From: Brevipalpus yothersi
Taxonomy: Eukaryota; Arthropoda; Arachnida; Trombidiformes; Tenuipalpidae
Direction of reading: 5' to 3'
Length of the DNA stretch: 64,000 nucleotides
NCBI GenBank assembly: GCA_003956705.1
Contig: QZCP01000225.1
Location: 10,793-74,792 of the forward strand
Position 1 is the stretch's first letter; every line of letters starts with the position of its first letter. The translations under genes and the position numbers were made by a program. This document shows, piece by piece, positions 1 to 11,767 of the stretch. The notes under the pieces are model-generated. The model was not told where the DNA came from, did not search any database, and saw nothing but the letters and a program-made list of their open reading frames with translations.

Positions 1-55
<55 letters not shown>
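1..55. repeat. (GA)n microsatellite at the window edge
   Basis: An uninterrupted GA dinucleotide run that begins at the first base of the window, so its true length is unknown. Confidence 0.95.
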
Positions 56-59
<4 letters not shown>

Positions 60-726
60 AATCAAATCTGTGAGACGATCTTCATCACGTTCAATTCTAT
101 CATGGATCAATCTGTTCGTGTATTCCTTTGTTTCTCATGGATGAAGGTGAACAAGAGAAAGGTGAGAAAGAGAGAGAGAGAGAAAGAGAAAGATGAGGAT
201 GATGAGCAGTGATGATGTGATGGGAATAAGGAGATGATGATGAAATTTAAGAGTGAAAAAACATTGACCAATTATGATGGCTAGAGCTATAAAATTGGCC
301 AAAATTAACTAGTTCAACATTTGATTCTTATTTCTCATTTGTCCACTTTCAGATTCCTTGTTTCGGACAAAAGTGACCTGATTCACGATTGGGGACAGCA
401 AAAATGAAAATTTTCACCACTTTCATAATCTCGTTCTGGTAGCTATACTCTGGTACATTGATGTTTTTTATACGTGATTTTCCCAAGGAGAAATGAGATT
501 TCCATGAAAACTGATCACAACTTTTCAATTGGATGAGTTTCTGTTGTCCTCAATGAATTGTTCTTGCTTCTTCTTACTTCTATCTTGTCCGCTTGCTCTC
601 ATATTCTGGGCACAGATCACGGTAAAACAATTGAGAGAGAAACAAAAAAGAAAAGGAAAAGGAATACAAAAAATAGAAAATGAGATGAATTCTGATGGAG
701 GTGAAAAAAGAGGGATGATGATCAGA

Positions 727-730
<4 letters not shown>

Positions 731-788
<58 letters not shown>
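731..788. repeat. (AG)n microsatellite
   Basis: A perfect AG run of about 58 bases, followed by a degenerate GGGAGAGAGACAGGGAGG tail. Confidence 0.95.
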
Positions 789-797
<9 letters not shown>

Positions 798-1712
798 CAG
801 GGAGGGGAAGAAGAGCTTTTATAGAAGAAATAAGATCATCTCAAATTGTACTGGAAAATAATCATATGCATATGATAAGGGATAAAGTGTTCTCTTTTGC
901 TTATTATTTTTTTCCACTCATTTTGTATCATTATCATGTAAATAGGACCATAGAGGAAGAAAGGAAGTCTCTTACTTACACACACAAAACGATGACTGCG
1001 TTATTATGTTGATGATGAGCCAAGCCAATGATAATGATGATATTTTTGTCGTGAATATACATACATACACTGAAACTTTTACACACCATTATCAATCGTA
1101 TACCTGGAAAGTAGTTCAATTTTTTTCCTTCATCTCATCGATCTACATCTTTTTCTCTCTCTAACTCTTGCATGTCTAAATTCCCCAATTCTATCCAATA
1201 CCAGCCCATGTCTGGGTCCACTTTGGAGCGTATGTTGCCGAAAAAAAGTATAAAATTTTTCATCGCAACATGAATTCATGACTAGGTTAATGTGTTGACA
1301 GGCCTGTTGGGTCTGGATGTGATGTCTTCTTTTTCCTTTTATTCATCTTTCCTTCTCTCTCTCTTCTCTCTTCCTTTTCATTTCTATCATCATCCGGGGT
1401 CAGTCTTCCTTTCAATGGCCCACCAGCAAGACGATAGTTGCCAAAAAAAAAGCGAATCACAAGAGAGAGAACATACACTTCTATCACTCTTGCTATTCGA
1501 ATGAATCAATCGATGGTCACACAACTATTTAACACAAACACAATATAATTAATTTCCTAGTCAATCCAGTTCAATCTCCCTCATTACCCCGACCACCCCC
1601 TCACCTCCTCCCACAATCATCCCTCTTCTTCTTCTTTTTCTTCCTTCTTCGTATTCTTTTTTATTGACACCGTTCTTACTATTTCGAGGCCTTCTTCTCT
1701 ATCACCTCCTTC

Positions 1713-1748
<36 letters not shown>

Positions 1749-1750
1749 CA

Positions 1751-1776
1751 CCCCCCACCCCACCCCACCCCACCCC
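1751..1776 (-). repeat. C4A pentamer run; possible G-quadruplex on the minus strand
   Basis: Five runs of four to six C are separated by single A residues on the plus strand. The minus strand therefore has five runs of at least four G with one-base T loops, which satisfies the usual G-quadruplex pattern. It directly follows a (CT)n tract and lies about 740 bases upstream of the ZP gene start. Confidence 0.7.
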
Positions 1777-2511
1777 ATGAATTCCTTATCTGACTCTCAC
1801 CCGAATCTTATTCGTTTGATCATCATCTAGTTTCAAAGTTTGTGACAATAGAGTAAACAACTACCTTTAAGGGTTAACGATTGTAACCTTCTTGTTAACT
1901 GTTCATCTACACACAAACAGAACTTATACACACACACATTAACTTGATACTTGTCACCTTCCTATTCTGTTCAACCTTTCTTCCTGAGAGCTAAATTAAC
2001 ATCATCTTCCACGACTTTCTATTATTTTTATTTTTCGTTTCTCATTATTCTCTTACTCTTTTCTACTCATCACGTTCGTTTTTCTTATCATTAATACTTT
2101 GTCCTGAGCAAGTGATAATTTTTGAACAGAAAGTGACCAAAAATTTGTCAAATACTTTTGATTGCAAGTATTGAATCGATTGACCCTGATTTGGGCACAC
2201 ACACACTCACATTTTTCACCTGTTCGTGATTTACACGATCAAAGTTTGCCAGTGTTTGTAATCAAAGTGGAAGGAATATTTTTGTTCTCCTTTACTACTA
2301 CTCTTTCGTGTCCACACGATGAAACCGCATCAATTTATCTTCAGTTTTCACGATTGAAGAGTGCCATTCATCATAATTCCGCTCATACATCCTTCTCTCA
2401 TCCCTTTCCTCATCTTTCTCTCTCTCATCCTCTTTCTTTTTTCCTCTCTCTTTTTAAATTCGCCTCTCGGTGTCTACCTCCAGGTGATTGCTATTTGATT
2501 TCAAATTGATT

Positions 2512-4708
2512 ATGGAATGTTTTAAACTGTGTTTATTCAAAATTTCATACATTCTACTGCTCACCTTTTGGCACATCCAGGTAATAATCAATCAATATTA
2601 CAATTCACCGAATGATTGACGATGCCCATATTAAGTTGATTCATTTCACATTGAACCTTTATTAAAAGTACATTTTGCTGCATTTTCTTGTCATGATTGT
2701 TCCATTTATTTTTTCTTTCCAAATTTCTCTCTCTCTCTCTTTTCACTCTCTTCAGATATATTCAGCAAAAGAGATCAATAGTAAAATCGATTTAGTGCAA
2801 GAAGAATCTCGATCATCCTACGGCAAAGGCTTGAAGCCAAGTGGTGGTGGTAATGTTGGTGTTGGAAATGGAATTCCAGATTCCGGACAGATTCCAACAG
2901 CTAGTGAAGGTGGCCCGGGAGCAGATACATGGCCTCTAAGTCGGCCTGAAGTGGCTCGAATAAGAAATATTCATGTAAAATGTGAAAAAAATCACATGAA
3001 AGTAAGCATTGAGTTTGATCGAGCATTTTTCGGTGTCATCTTCAGTAAAGGTCATTACAACGAAGCAAAGTGTATCCACTTGCCTTCCGGCTCTGGACAC
3101 ACTATGGCCAAATTTGATATATTTTTGGGCACATGTGGAACAACCAGCAGTGATCAAGGAAACTATGGTACCAGTCATCGACCGGGTTCCGGTCTGTATA
3201 TAGAGAACACCATTATTGTCCAATATGATCCACAAGTTCAGGAAATATGGGATCTAGCACGTCGACTTCGGTGTACCTGGTATGATTATTATGAGAAGCC
3301 AGTATCTTTTCGACCATTCAATGTAGATATGATGGATGCTGTGACAGCGAACTTTTTGGGTGACAATATTCAATGTTGGATGCAAATTCAAGCCGGCAAA
3401 GGTCCATATGCTAGTGAGGTGATGGGAATCGTTAAAATTGGTCAAACGATGACCATGGTGTTGGCAATTAAAGATGATGAAAATAAATTTGATATGTTGG
3501 TACGTGATTGTGTTGCACACGATGGTAAGCATGCACCTATCCAATTGGTGGATGATTTTGGCTGTGTTACTCGGCCAAAAATAATGTCCCAATTTCAGAA
3601 AGTGAAAAATTTCGGCTCATCGGCAACTGTTGTGTCATACGCCTACTTTCAAGCCTTCAAATTTCCCGATTCAATGGATGTCTACTTTCAGTGTACCGTT
3701 CAAGTGTGTCGATATGAGTGCCCGGAGGCTAAGTGTAGTCGATCAGTTGGTACTGATCAGTCTGGTGGCGGTAATAATAATAAGATTGAAATACAAGTGA
3801 AATCGTCTTCTAGTCAATTGGATACATCTTCCATAATACATGGAAAATCTTCACCAGTAGGACCAACGGCAGTTGCACCACCGATGGACAGTATGATGAC
3901 AGATGATATAGCAGAAGAAAGTTATCATGAAACTGATTCGAGAATGGATTCCGAAAGTCCAAAGTATGTCAAACAGCCTGTCAGAACATCGGAATCTCCC
4001 AATTTGGTGACCAAGAAATACGGAGATAATGAACATTCCTCGAATACCAACCAATCAAGAAAACACAATGTCCACTCGAGTGGATCAGCATCGCCATCAT
4101 CTTCAACCAATTCAGTGCTGAAATCTTCCCTCCAATCTTCTTCACCTTCTTCATCTTCTTCATCATCATCTTCACAAGGGTTGGCCATGCCTCGACAAAT
4201 GATTCTTCGCCGATCGGCACGTCAGATAAAAAGTTCCAGCATTCAGTTCACAGATATTCGAACTGAAAAAGTGATACATGTTCTATCGCCAGGAGATGTA
4301 TCTTTTCTACTTCCTTTGGAAGACAATAATGGCAATAATGTGTCTCTTAATTCCAATTCTGGCCTAGCAGCATACAAGTTGGACATTGATGAGAATATTG
4401 TTTGCTTTTCTCGTCCAAGTTTTATTCTCTGGATCTTATTGCTATTAACTCTAGTCCTACTCTCATCAATGAGTGCATTCTTGCTCTACTGTCGAGCTCG
4501 AAACTACTTTCAACATACATGTAAAAAAAATTTTATCACCAGTAACGGTAGTAGTGGCACAGGAAGTACCAGTTCATCAAGTAACAGTGTAACAAGTACG
4601 ATTGATGGACACCGATCTGTTGAGGAATGTACAAATTTAGCACAATGTCCCCAAAGATTTCCTAAAATTCCCGGTTTCGGTTTGTTTCATTCGCCTCTGA
4701 GAGGCTGA
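2512..4708 (+). CDS. Dusky/miniature-like ZP-domain transmembrane protein
   Basis: Type I membrane protein of about 673 residues, built from exon 1 (2512-2580) and exon 2 (2756-4708) joined in phase 0. Exon 1 encodes a signal peptide (MECFKLCLF, then a hydrophobic stretch) and ends CAG/GTAATA. The ZP domain spans about residues 99-350, beginning VKCEKN and ending around CRYECPEAKC with the expected cysteines. A Ser-rich stalk follows, then a possible basic cleavage site RRSAR (508-512), a transmembrane helix (about 579-602) and a short Ser/Gly cytoplasmic tail. Drosophila relatives (dusky, miniature, dusky-like) organise the apical extracellular matrix under the cuticle and shape epidermal cells; I infer the same role here. 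An AATAAA lies at 4869-4874, about 160 bases past the stop. An ATG at 2693 inside the intron is also in frame with exon 2. I am sure of the ZP family and less sure of the exact orthologue. Confidence 0.9.
2581..2755 (+). other. Intron of the ZP-domain gene with an in-frame alternative ATG
   Basis: The intron runs from GTAATA to TCTTCAG. From an ATG at 2693 its 3' part is open and in frame with the downstream exon, encoding a hydrophobic leader that begins MIVPFIFSF. It could be an alternative first exon or simply a by-product of the pyrimidine tract, which reads as Phe/Ser/Leu. Confidence 0.6.
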
Positions 4709-6854
4709 CTTCATTATCAACCTGTATAGTAATGATAAGTAACTTAGCTGTTGTGGTAAAAGTAGAAAGTGAGGTCCAAGATCAGTAGGACAAGGTGTTT
4801 ACAGTAAATAGATGACCGAATATCTTCCTTTCTTTTTATGTCCATCAGCAATTAATTTTGGACAAGAGAATAAAAAGAGAGGGAAAAAACTTTTTCTCTC
4901 TCTCTCGACATCTTCATTGTCCTCGTCCAATTGCTACTTGCCACTATCTTTTGGTTTGACACTATTTTAGGTCGGAGCTGTTTTTGTTTCTCTATCCGGA
5001 CTTAGATGGTGACAATGATTATGGAAGACACAGAAATGAATATACCTACATACAGACACTTGGTATTCATTGATGTCAGCTAATACAGTGGCCACCAGTG
5101 ACATGGATTCCTGTCCTCACGCTTATTTTCTCTCATCGCTTTCATCTGAAGATGGTAATTCTAGAAGGCATCAGGGCACGAAAACACTCTCCATCATCAT
5201 CATAAGTGAATTTTATATCATGATTGTTACGCTCTCTCACACACACGCTCATTTTAACAGTCTTCCTCTCTTTCCTTACAATGTCCAATTAATTGTCCAG
5301 AATGGATTCTCTTTCTGGAGAATCTTATTCTTTTTCTCTTTCTCTTACTCTTGAGCGTGCGGAAGATCGCCTACTGTGTCCAGTAAAGTAAAAAGATAAG
5401 AAAAAGAGAGAGAGAGAGAGAAGTATTCTAACTGACCTCTTTTAAAAGAAAATAACAAATTTTTTGACATCTTTTTCTTTTTACTTTTTTTTCAATGTCT
5501 ACACACACACTCTCTCTCTCTCCTATCGTTTTCTATCCAGCATTGGAATACTTCGTTCAAATGAATATATGAATGTATACAAACATGCATCATCAAATTC
5601 ATTATGCGAGAGAGAAAGAGAAAGAGAATATGAACGGAGGCTATTTATTTGTATGTGTGTTGAAAGAAGAGTGGAATTAAGATGCAAACTGAAGATTATA
5701 AAATTCAGTTTCGATCGCATGCTGAGCTTCAAATCATGATATTGATGCACTTTTTGTCGGCTACAAACATACACACAAAATCATTTTTCTTCCATGCTCG
5801 ATGTATTTTAACGGTAGTCAAACTAGATTCTCTTTTTTAAAGATTTTAGCCTCCAGCATGCGAATGAGCAAAAATTGGTAAACATATCTTTTTACTATCG
5901 GATTAGGGACACTGAACAGTTAAAACAGAAGCACCTTCTTCCCATCCAGAATCAGCAAGTTGGAACCAAATTTATTGCACTATTATTTTCAGAAGATTAT
6001 AGAATGGATTTCGATTTGTACCTTATGGTCATCATGCCTACGGCAATGGCCGCTGCTCACGATTATTACCGAATTTATCCTATCAGCACAATCATGCACC
6101 TTTTTCTTCTGCTTAACAGTTTTGTTCACCAAATATTTGAAATTCTTGGCTCCTCACTTTGAATCGATTCAGCTTCGATAGGCCCAAGTCAGGGGATTTT
6201 TCTGCATTAGAAAATACTAAGAATACAGTACTGATAGATTGTTTGATTCTGATATCTCACTCTCACTTTATCGTTTCAGTTAAGAAATTTTCAGTTTTTT
6301 TGTATTCCATAAAAAATCACATCAAAAGAATTCAAAAATTCGCATCAAAAAACTTTTTCAACTCTATAACATAGTCATCACCATCTTAGGATAATCTGTG
6401 GTCAGAATATTGGAAGAAGAATTCAAAAAATTTCTATTCTGTTATGCAGCTTTCTCCATAGTCGATCAAATAAAAATACCAAACTTTCTCGTATCATCAT
6501 CCATACCCGCATTTTTCAAATCACTTTTCATCACCCTAATCAATTTTTTTCCATCAATTCATAATTATCTTGCAAAATTAGAGTTGAATTTTAAATCGCA
6601 ACGAAAATTAATCAAATTCTGAGAAACTTCCAAGAAGCGCGAAAATAGCAAGGAATGTTGCGGTCCAGATGGCGTAATCAAGTGCTCGAGTCCTTCACAG
6701 CAATACTATGAAAGCATGTGTAAGCACGTGTTTAGCGGTTTGTGTCCCGAGATTTGATTTGTTAGGCCGGTGATTGAATTGATTTTTTTTTCTCTTGATT
6801 CTGATTACAGTTAAGATTTGTGTTGGTGTGTGTTAGTGAATTGTGTCCATCATC
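4709..6854. other. Intergenic region between the ZP gene and ATAD3
   Basis: About 2.1 kb with the 3' UTR of the ZP gene at the left (AATAAA at 4869), short GA/CT tracts near 5400 and 5510, and AT-rich DNA. The open frames between 5070 and 6622 have no recognisable domain, biased composition and no plausible splice partners. The right end must hold the ATAD3 promoter and 5' UTR. Confidence 0.55.
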
Positions 6855-8746
6855 ATGTCTTGGCTATTTGGATATGGTCGATCTGGCTCCGATGCTGCCC
6901 AGCCACCACCATTTGCCGGTGTACCGCCAGAAGGTGGTGATGACAAGGGCAAATCAAATCCAATGACCAAAGGTTTCAATTTTGATTCCAGTGGACTGGA
7001 GAGGGCTGCCAAAGCTGCCAAAGAGTTGGAAAAATCAGCTCATGCAAAGCAGGCATTCGAATTGTCCAAGATGCAAGAGCAAACTAAACAAATGGAAGTG
7101 CAGGGAAAGATTAAAGAGTATGAAGCGTCACTTGAGCAGGCAAAGATCGAAGCAAAGCGAATAGAGTATGAAGAAAGACGAAAAACTTTGGCCGAAGAGA
7201 CTAAGCAACATCAAGCATTGGCCCAGTATCAAGATCAATTAGCAAGGAAAAGGTATGAAGAACAATTGTTACAACAACAGAGAGCTCAAGATGAAAATTT
7301 GAAGAGACAAGAAGAATCGGTCGCAAGACAAGAGGCCATGAGAAAGGCAACCATCGAGCATGAGATGGAATTAAAGACCAAAAGTGATATGAAAAGGATA
7401 GAAGCTGAAATGAAAGGTCGAGCACACGTTGAACGAGAGAATAGAGATATTTACTTAGAACAAATTAAAGTCAAAGCTGCTGAGCAACGTATAACAGTAT
7501 TAGATTCGATTCGTACTGCTGGTCAAGTTTTGGGCGAAGGCTTCAAAAGTTTCATTTCCGACTGGGATCGAGTGACATCCACCGCTGCCGGCTTAACTTT
7601 AATAGCTGTTGGTGTTTACTCAGCCAAACATGGAATTGGTCTGATAGGTCGAAGTATTGAAGCTCGAATTGGTAAGCCATCCCTAGTCCGTGATACATCT
7701 CGAATTAATGCAATCGATGCTGTCAGACATCCTGTTGCCTTAAGTAAGCGTCTCTACTTGAGTCAAAGACCTGAAGATGCGCTCAAAGGTGTTATTCTTA
7801 GACCATCATTGGAAGAAAGATTACGTGATGTAGCTATTGCTACACGAAACACGAAGCGTAACAGAGGTTTCTATCGAAATATTCTTTTTTATGGTCCACC
7901 CGGAACGGGAAAAACTTTATTCGCCAAAAAATTAGCCCAACACTCAGGCATGGACTATGCCATACTCAGTGGAGGTGATGTAACTCCGATGGGTAAAGAT
8001 GGTGTAACAGCAATTCACAAAGTGTTCAATTGGGCAAATACATCTAGACGAGGACTTTTATTGTTTCTCGATGAAGCAGACGCCTTCCTACGTAAACGAA
8101 GTTCGGTTAATATGAGTGAAGACCTTCGAGCTGCACTGAATGCCTTCCTATACCGAACAGGAGAGCAATCATCTCGATTTATGTTAGTTCTTGCCAGTAA
8201 CACTCCAGAGCATTTTGATTGGGCAGTAAATGATCGAATTGATGAAGTAGTAGAATTCCAATTACCAAGCCTAGAAGAGAGACAACGTTTGGTTCGACTC
8301 TATTTTGATAAGTTTGTTTTGCAGCCAGCATCTCAGAGAAACAAGTAAGAAATAAGCTCATGCTTTTCAGGGAACGGATGTCTTATCTGAATTTTTTCTC
8401 ATTACAGGAGACTCAAAGTTGACAAATTTGATTACAACGAAGTTTGTTCCAAAATCGCCGAACTCACTGAGGGTCTGTCTGGACGTGAAATCTCAAAGTT
8501 GGGAGTAGCATGGCAGGTAAGTTTTGAGAGCAAAATTTATCGATAATTTTCATCTAATTCAAATCTTTTTATGAACAGGCCTCAGCGTATGCTTCATTTG
8601 ATGGTATACTGACGGAAAAGATGCTTTTTGATCGAGTTAACGATATTATTAGACAACATAAGCAAAAAATGCTCTGGGAAACGGAAGAAGAGGCCAAGAA
8701 GCGAATCATCCTTAGTGATAAAGAAATAGCATATTCAGTCGTGTAA
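6855..8746 (+). CDS. ATAD3: ATAD3 family mitochondrial AAA+ ATPase
   Basis: Inner-mitochondrial-membrane AAA+ ATPase that links nucleoids, cristae and cholesterol or ER contacts. There are three exons: 6855-8344, 8408-8516 and 8579-8746 (introns of 63 and 62 nt), giving 588 residues, the usual family length. I chose the ATG at 6855 because it yields the conserved MSWLFG N-terminus; the frame is open slightly upstream but without an ATG. The N-terminal half is a long charged coiled coil (about 50-240). A short hydrophobic segment near 245-265 matches the membrane anchor. The AAA+ core has Walker A GPPGTGKT (347-354) and Walker B with DEAD at 406-409. The C-terminus keeps the family pattern KLGVAWQ followed by AYAS and an LTE motif. 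An AATAAA at 8972-8977 may be the poly(A) signal. It is convergent with TACO1. Identification is firm. Confidence 0.97.
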
Positions 8747-9084
8747 CGTCATATTATTTACTTTTTTGAAACGAGTTTTCTTATGTAGTTAATTAGGAGC
8801 AATGTTCCTGTACAAGTGACCACTCACCCGGTCTGTGATACAAGTCATTACATTTTCATTGAATTAATTGGCCCTCATGTTCTTCCCGATTCTGATCGAT
8901 CAGAGTGGATGTCTCCATGATTTATTTGGCCCTCTTCGAGGAGTAGTTCACTCAGGAGGATACTTGTTTTGAATAAAAAGTTTAGCAGCTAACCAAGAGA
9001 ACAAATGGACCATTTGACTGTTCTCAGTTAGAAGAAACAGCTCAAAAATGAGCAATAATCGAATAAGTTTGCAAATATCTAGAA
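8747..9084. other. Convergent 3' spacer between ATAD3 and TACO1
   Basis: No gene is seen in this 338-base spacer. AATAAA on the plus strand (8972-8977) would serve ATAD3, and TTTATT at 8922-8927 (AATAAA on the minus strand) could serve TACO1. If both are used, the two 3' UTRs overlap. Confidence 0.55.
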
Positions 9085-9985
9085 CTACTTTACGTTTACA
9101 AAGACTTTGCTTACATCGGGAAGATTCTCTAAAGCTTCACTGATATCGGCTAATTTTTCTAATTCTTCATCCTTGAGCTCAATGCAACGATTTGGAATTC
9201 GTTCAATACAAAATTCTTTGATGACTACTTCAGGATGTCTTTTTTCGATGTGATCCTTGACAAGATAGAGATCATTCTTGTCACACATCAAATCCCATGT
9301 GTCATTTTCATCGTCTTTTTCTCGAGATACTCCTTCTCCCTCTTGATCGGTAACCACCTCTTCGGCCTCAGCTTCAATCGCGATCGCCTCGGCTCCATCA
9401 AAATCTAAATCCTTGCCATCCTTTGTTTTACGTAATATTCGAACGACTCCTTTTTCCATGAAATGATTAACAAGAGCTCCGTTTCTAGCAAAACTAATCT
9501 CTCTGTAAAAGAAAAGGAAAATCTGTTCATCTCCGAAATGAGATTTGGATGGAATCAACTAACTTTTTCCATGGACCTAGAGCTTTCTTAATTTCAATCC
9601 TGAAACCATTTGGATTATCAGTTTCTCCGTCTATTATTATAAATACTCCACCGGGACCAACAACTTCTGTTATTATCGGCTTTGATGATCTTTCAGCCAA
9701 TCTTTTTAAATTTCTTTCGATTGTTGCTGAAGGCACTTCTGCTTGCCGAGCTGCCTCAATGGCTGCGGCAAGTTTAGTATTCACTTTTGGATCTGTTGAA
9801 CCTCCACCAACCCACACAGCCAGACGTATTGAATTGATTATTCTCGATATAAGTTGACTTTTTTGCAAATCTTTGGACATTTTAGTATGCTTTATATTGT
9901 CCCATTTTGAATGTCCTTTTTTGCGCACCAAATTAAGTAAACAATTTCTAGGAACCAATGAAACAATCAGACGGCTAGAGATCAT
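9085..9985 (-). CDS. TACO1: TACO1/YebC-family mitochondrial translational activator
   Basis: Homologue of the YebC/TACO1 family, needed in mitochondria for efficient translation (COX1 in mammals). Two exons are read on the minus strand: 9985-9564 and 9502-9085, with a 61-nt intron that joins GPWKK to EISFARNG in frame. The total is about 279 residues, close to the roughly 300 of animal TACO1. The ATG at 9985 opens a basic, Arg-rich leader fitting a mitochondrial targeting sequence. It is followed by the family hallmark GHSKWDNIKHTK. Later family features are RQAEVPSATIERNLKR, the hydrophobic strand around GPGGVFIIIDGETDN, and the EKGVVRI strand. An acidic insertion (AEAEEVVTDQEGEG and following) splits the C-terminal part and is longer than I would expect. 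The gene is tail-to-tail with ATAD3, another mitochondrial gene. Confidence 0.95.
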
Positions 9986-10540
9986 GATCACAATTTTTTA
10001 TTTAACATTTAAAATGAATTTAGTCTTTAAGTTGTCAAGATGGAGAGAAATTAATGTCGTTAATTGAACTAATCAACTAAAATTAATAACACATGAGAAA
10101 CACCGACAATGTGTACTTGTGTATGTGTTTGACATCAGAAAATACTGAGCATGTCAAGAGAAACATGCGTGATTCTGACGAAATCTCATAATATGTGAAA
10201 CATGGAACTTTCATGATGGAAAATTTCATGGTGAAAAAATGAAGAGAAAAATGAGAGGAAAATGTAACAGGACATCTTGATGGACAAGAGTTTGAGATGA
10301 GAAAAACAGAGACTTTTTGTAAAATTACGACTGTGACCATGTGTCAGTAGTTTTGTATCTATGAGATTAATCCCGATGAATCATACTTGTTTCAAGAGAG
10401 AAAGAGAGAGAGAGAGAGAAGTTGAAGTAGAACTTTGGTAATCCATGTGATTCGTCATGTTTTTTTTGCTTTTATAGCTAAGAAAATAACTACCAGTTTC
10501 ATTAAGATCATAGGGTTGTGACCAAGAGTCATGGCTCATT
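9986..10540. other. Spacer between TACO1 and the SLC35G1-like gene
   Basis: This 555-base stretch should hold the TACO1 promoter on its left and the 3' UTR of the SLC35G1-like gene on its right, since both are on the minus strand. A short imperfect GA tract lies near 10395-10420. I see no coding exon. Confidence 0.5.
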
Positions 10541-11767
10541 TTATCTGATGAGATGGAATTTATCTCTTAACGGTGAATGTTGTGGAAGTGAGAGTATCCA
10601 TTTTCTAAGACTAGTTAAAACGATAGAAAAGGTAACAATCAAGGCCCCAATGACTGACCAAGCATCTGGTGTTTGGGAGAAAAACCAAACCTGCCATACA
10701 AAAGCTAGGATTATGTCCGTTGCTGATCTAACGATCGCAACAGGGGCTGCCTGCTCAATTTGTAATGATTTGGTCAATAGTATCTGGCCAAAAAAGCTCA
10801 GCAACATTAGAGCAACAATTTGCATCCATTCTTTCCATCCATTTGGCATTGTGAAATCACCAAACAACAAAGTGAGAAGACTAGTTTCCACGATGGCAAT
10901 CAAACCAAAGTTGAACATTATGACGGAGTAATGAGCTTTCTTCGCCTTCCTAATCAGAATGTAAACTGACGCAGCAAAAACAGTTGAGCTCAAGGCCTCC
11001 AATACTCCACGTAAGTAAGTTGAACCAGTTAAGCTTTGTATTATTCGATCATTTTCGTCAAATACTTTCGTACCATTAACGGATGTGGTGTTCAAGGAGA
11101 ACGATGAACTGTTCGACCAAATGCGACGCATCAATTCACCTTCCTCTTCCAGTAGCGATGGAAGTCTCACCGTTAAGCAAAGTCCAATCATGGTGAGACC
11201 TACGACAAAAGTTTGAAAGAAGCCACATGGCTCATTGAGAAATACACAGGCCAAAAAGGTCACAATTACAGGAACTGAGAAGATAATTACGCTCGCCTCG
11301 ACAAAAGGTAGAGATCTGAAGGCGCAAAAGCGTAAAAATAGACTAGATGAGCCGAGAATACCACGAAGAATGAGAAAATGTCTAATATCAACTGGACCGA
11401 AAAAATTTTCATTATGTAGATAGACCAAAGGAATGGAGAGAAAAAGAATTGCACTGAATCGAAACACGGCAAGTTGACCAGGATGAATTGAATTCATGGA
11501 CTTTACTATTACACTGCACATGGAGAAGAAGACGCTCGATAGGCACGAGAATAGGATACCCTGATAAATGTTCCAATTGGATGAATTCTTTTGATTTCTA
11601 AAATCTGGTTCATGAATAAAATTGAGACTACTAGCTTCCGATTCATCCAATGAATCATCGTCTTCTGAGTGTACATTGGTCAATAGGCCGGTTTTACCAG
11701 ATGTCTGATTTAATGCAGGATCACTCAGTATGGAAGCAGCTTCATTCTTTTCCCATTTAAATCGCAT
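10541..11767 (-). CDS. SLC35G1: SLC35G1-like drug/metabolite transporter (two EamA domains)
   Basis: Single coding exon, 408 residues, beginning at an ATG (MRFKWEKNEA). An N-terminal cytosolic region of about 75 residues precedes two EamA-type repeats with roughly ten hydrophobic helices. Diagnostic stretches of the first repeat include VFFSMCSVIVKS, AVFRFSAILF, LILRGILGSS and VIIFSVPVIV, which line up with the SLC35G subfamily of the DMT superfamily. The second repeat begins around LRGVLEALSSTVF and ends near SVIGALIVTFSIVL. A polar Ser/Asn-rich loop of about 40 residues separates the repeats and looks lineage-specific. In mammals the protein sits in ER/plasma membrane and has been linked to STIM1 and, more recently, organic acid export; the substrate here is unknown. 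It is head-to-head with the beta-PIX gene. Subfamily assignment is likely but not certain. Confidence 0.85.
   Translation of the reverse strand: MRFKWEKNEAASILSDPALNQTSGKTGLLTNVHSEDDDSLDESEASSLNFIHEPDFRNQKNSSNWNIYQGILFSCLSSVFFSMCSVIVKSMNSIHPGQLAVFRFSAILFLSIPLVYLHNENFFGPVDIRHFLILRGILGSSSLFLRFCAFRSLPFVEASVIIFSVPVIVTFLACVFLNEPCGFFQTFVVGLTMIGLCLTVRLPSLLEEEGELMRRIWSNSSSFSLNTTSVNGTKVFDENDRIIQSLTGSTYLRGVLEALSSTVFAASVYILIRKAKKAHYSVIMFNFGLIAIVETSLLTLLFGDFTMPNGWKEWMQIVALMLLSFFGQILLTKSLQIEQAAPVAIVRSATDIILAFVWQVWFFSQTPDAWSVIGALIVTFSIVLTSLRKWILSLPQHSPLRDKFHLIR

Larger units (their letters stand above)
1..2511. other. Upstream intergenic or 5' UTR region, repeat-rich
   Basis: I see no convincing coding exon here. 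The short open frames are low-complexity (Ser/Leu/Phe from CT tracts, Arg/Glu from GA tracts). The region holds two long (GA)n tracts, a (CT)n tract at about 1718-1744, a C4A pentamer run at 1751-1776, and AT-rich DNA. The last few hundred bases probably contain the promoter and 5' UTR of the ZP-domain gene that starts at 2512. Confidence 0.6.

Noticed and set aside
2162..2509. 115-residue frame before the ZP gene
   Set aside because: It starts with a non-ATG codon, has a low-complexity C-terminal half, and lies where the 5' UTR is expected.
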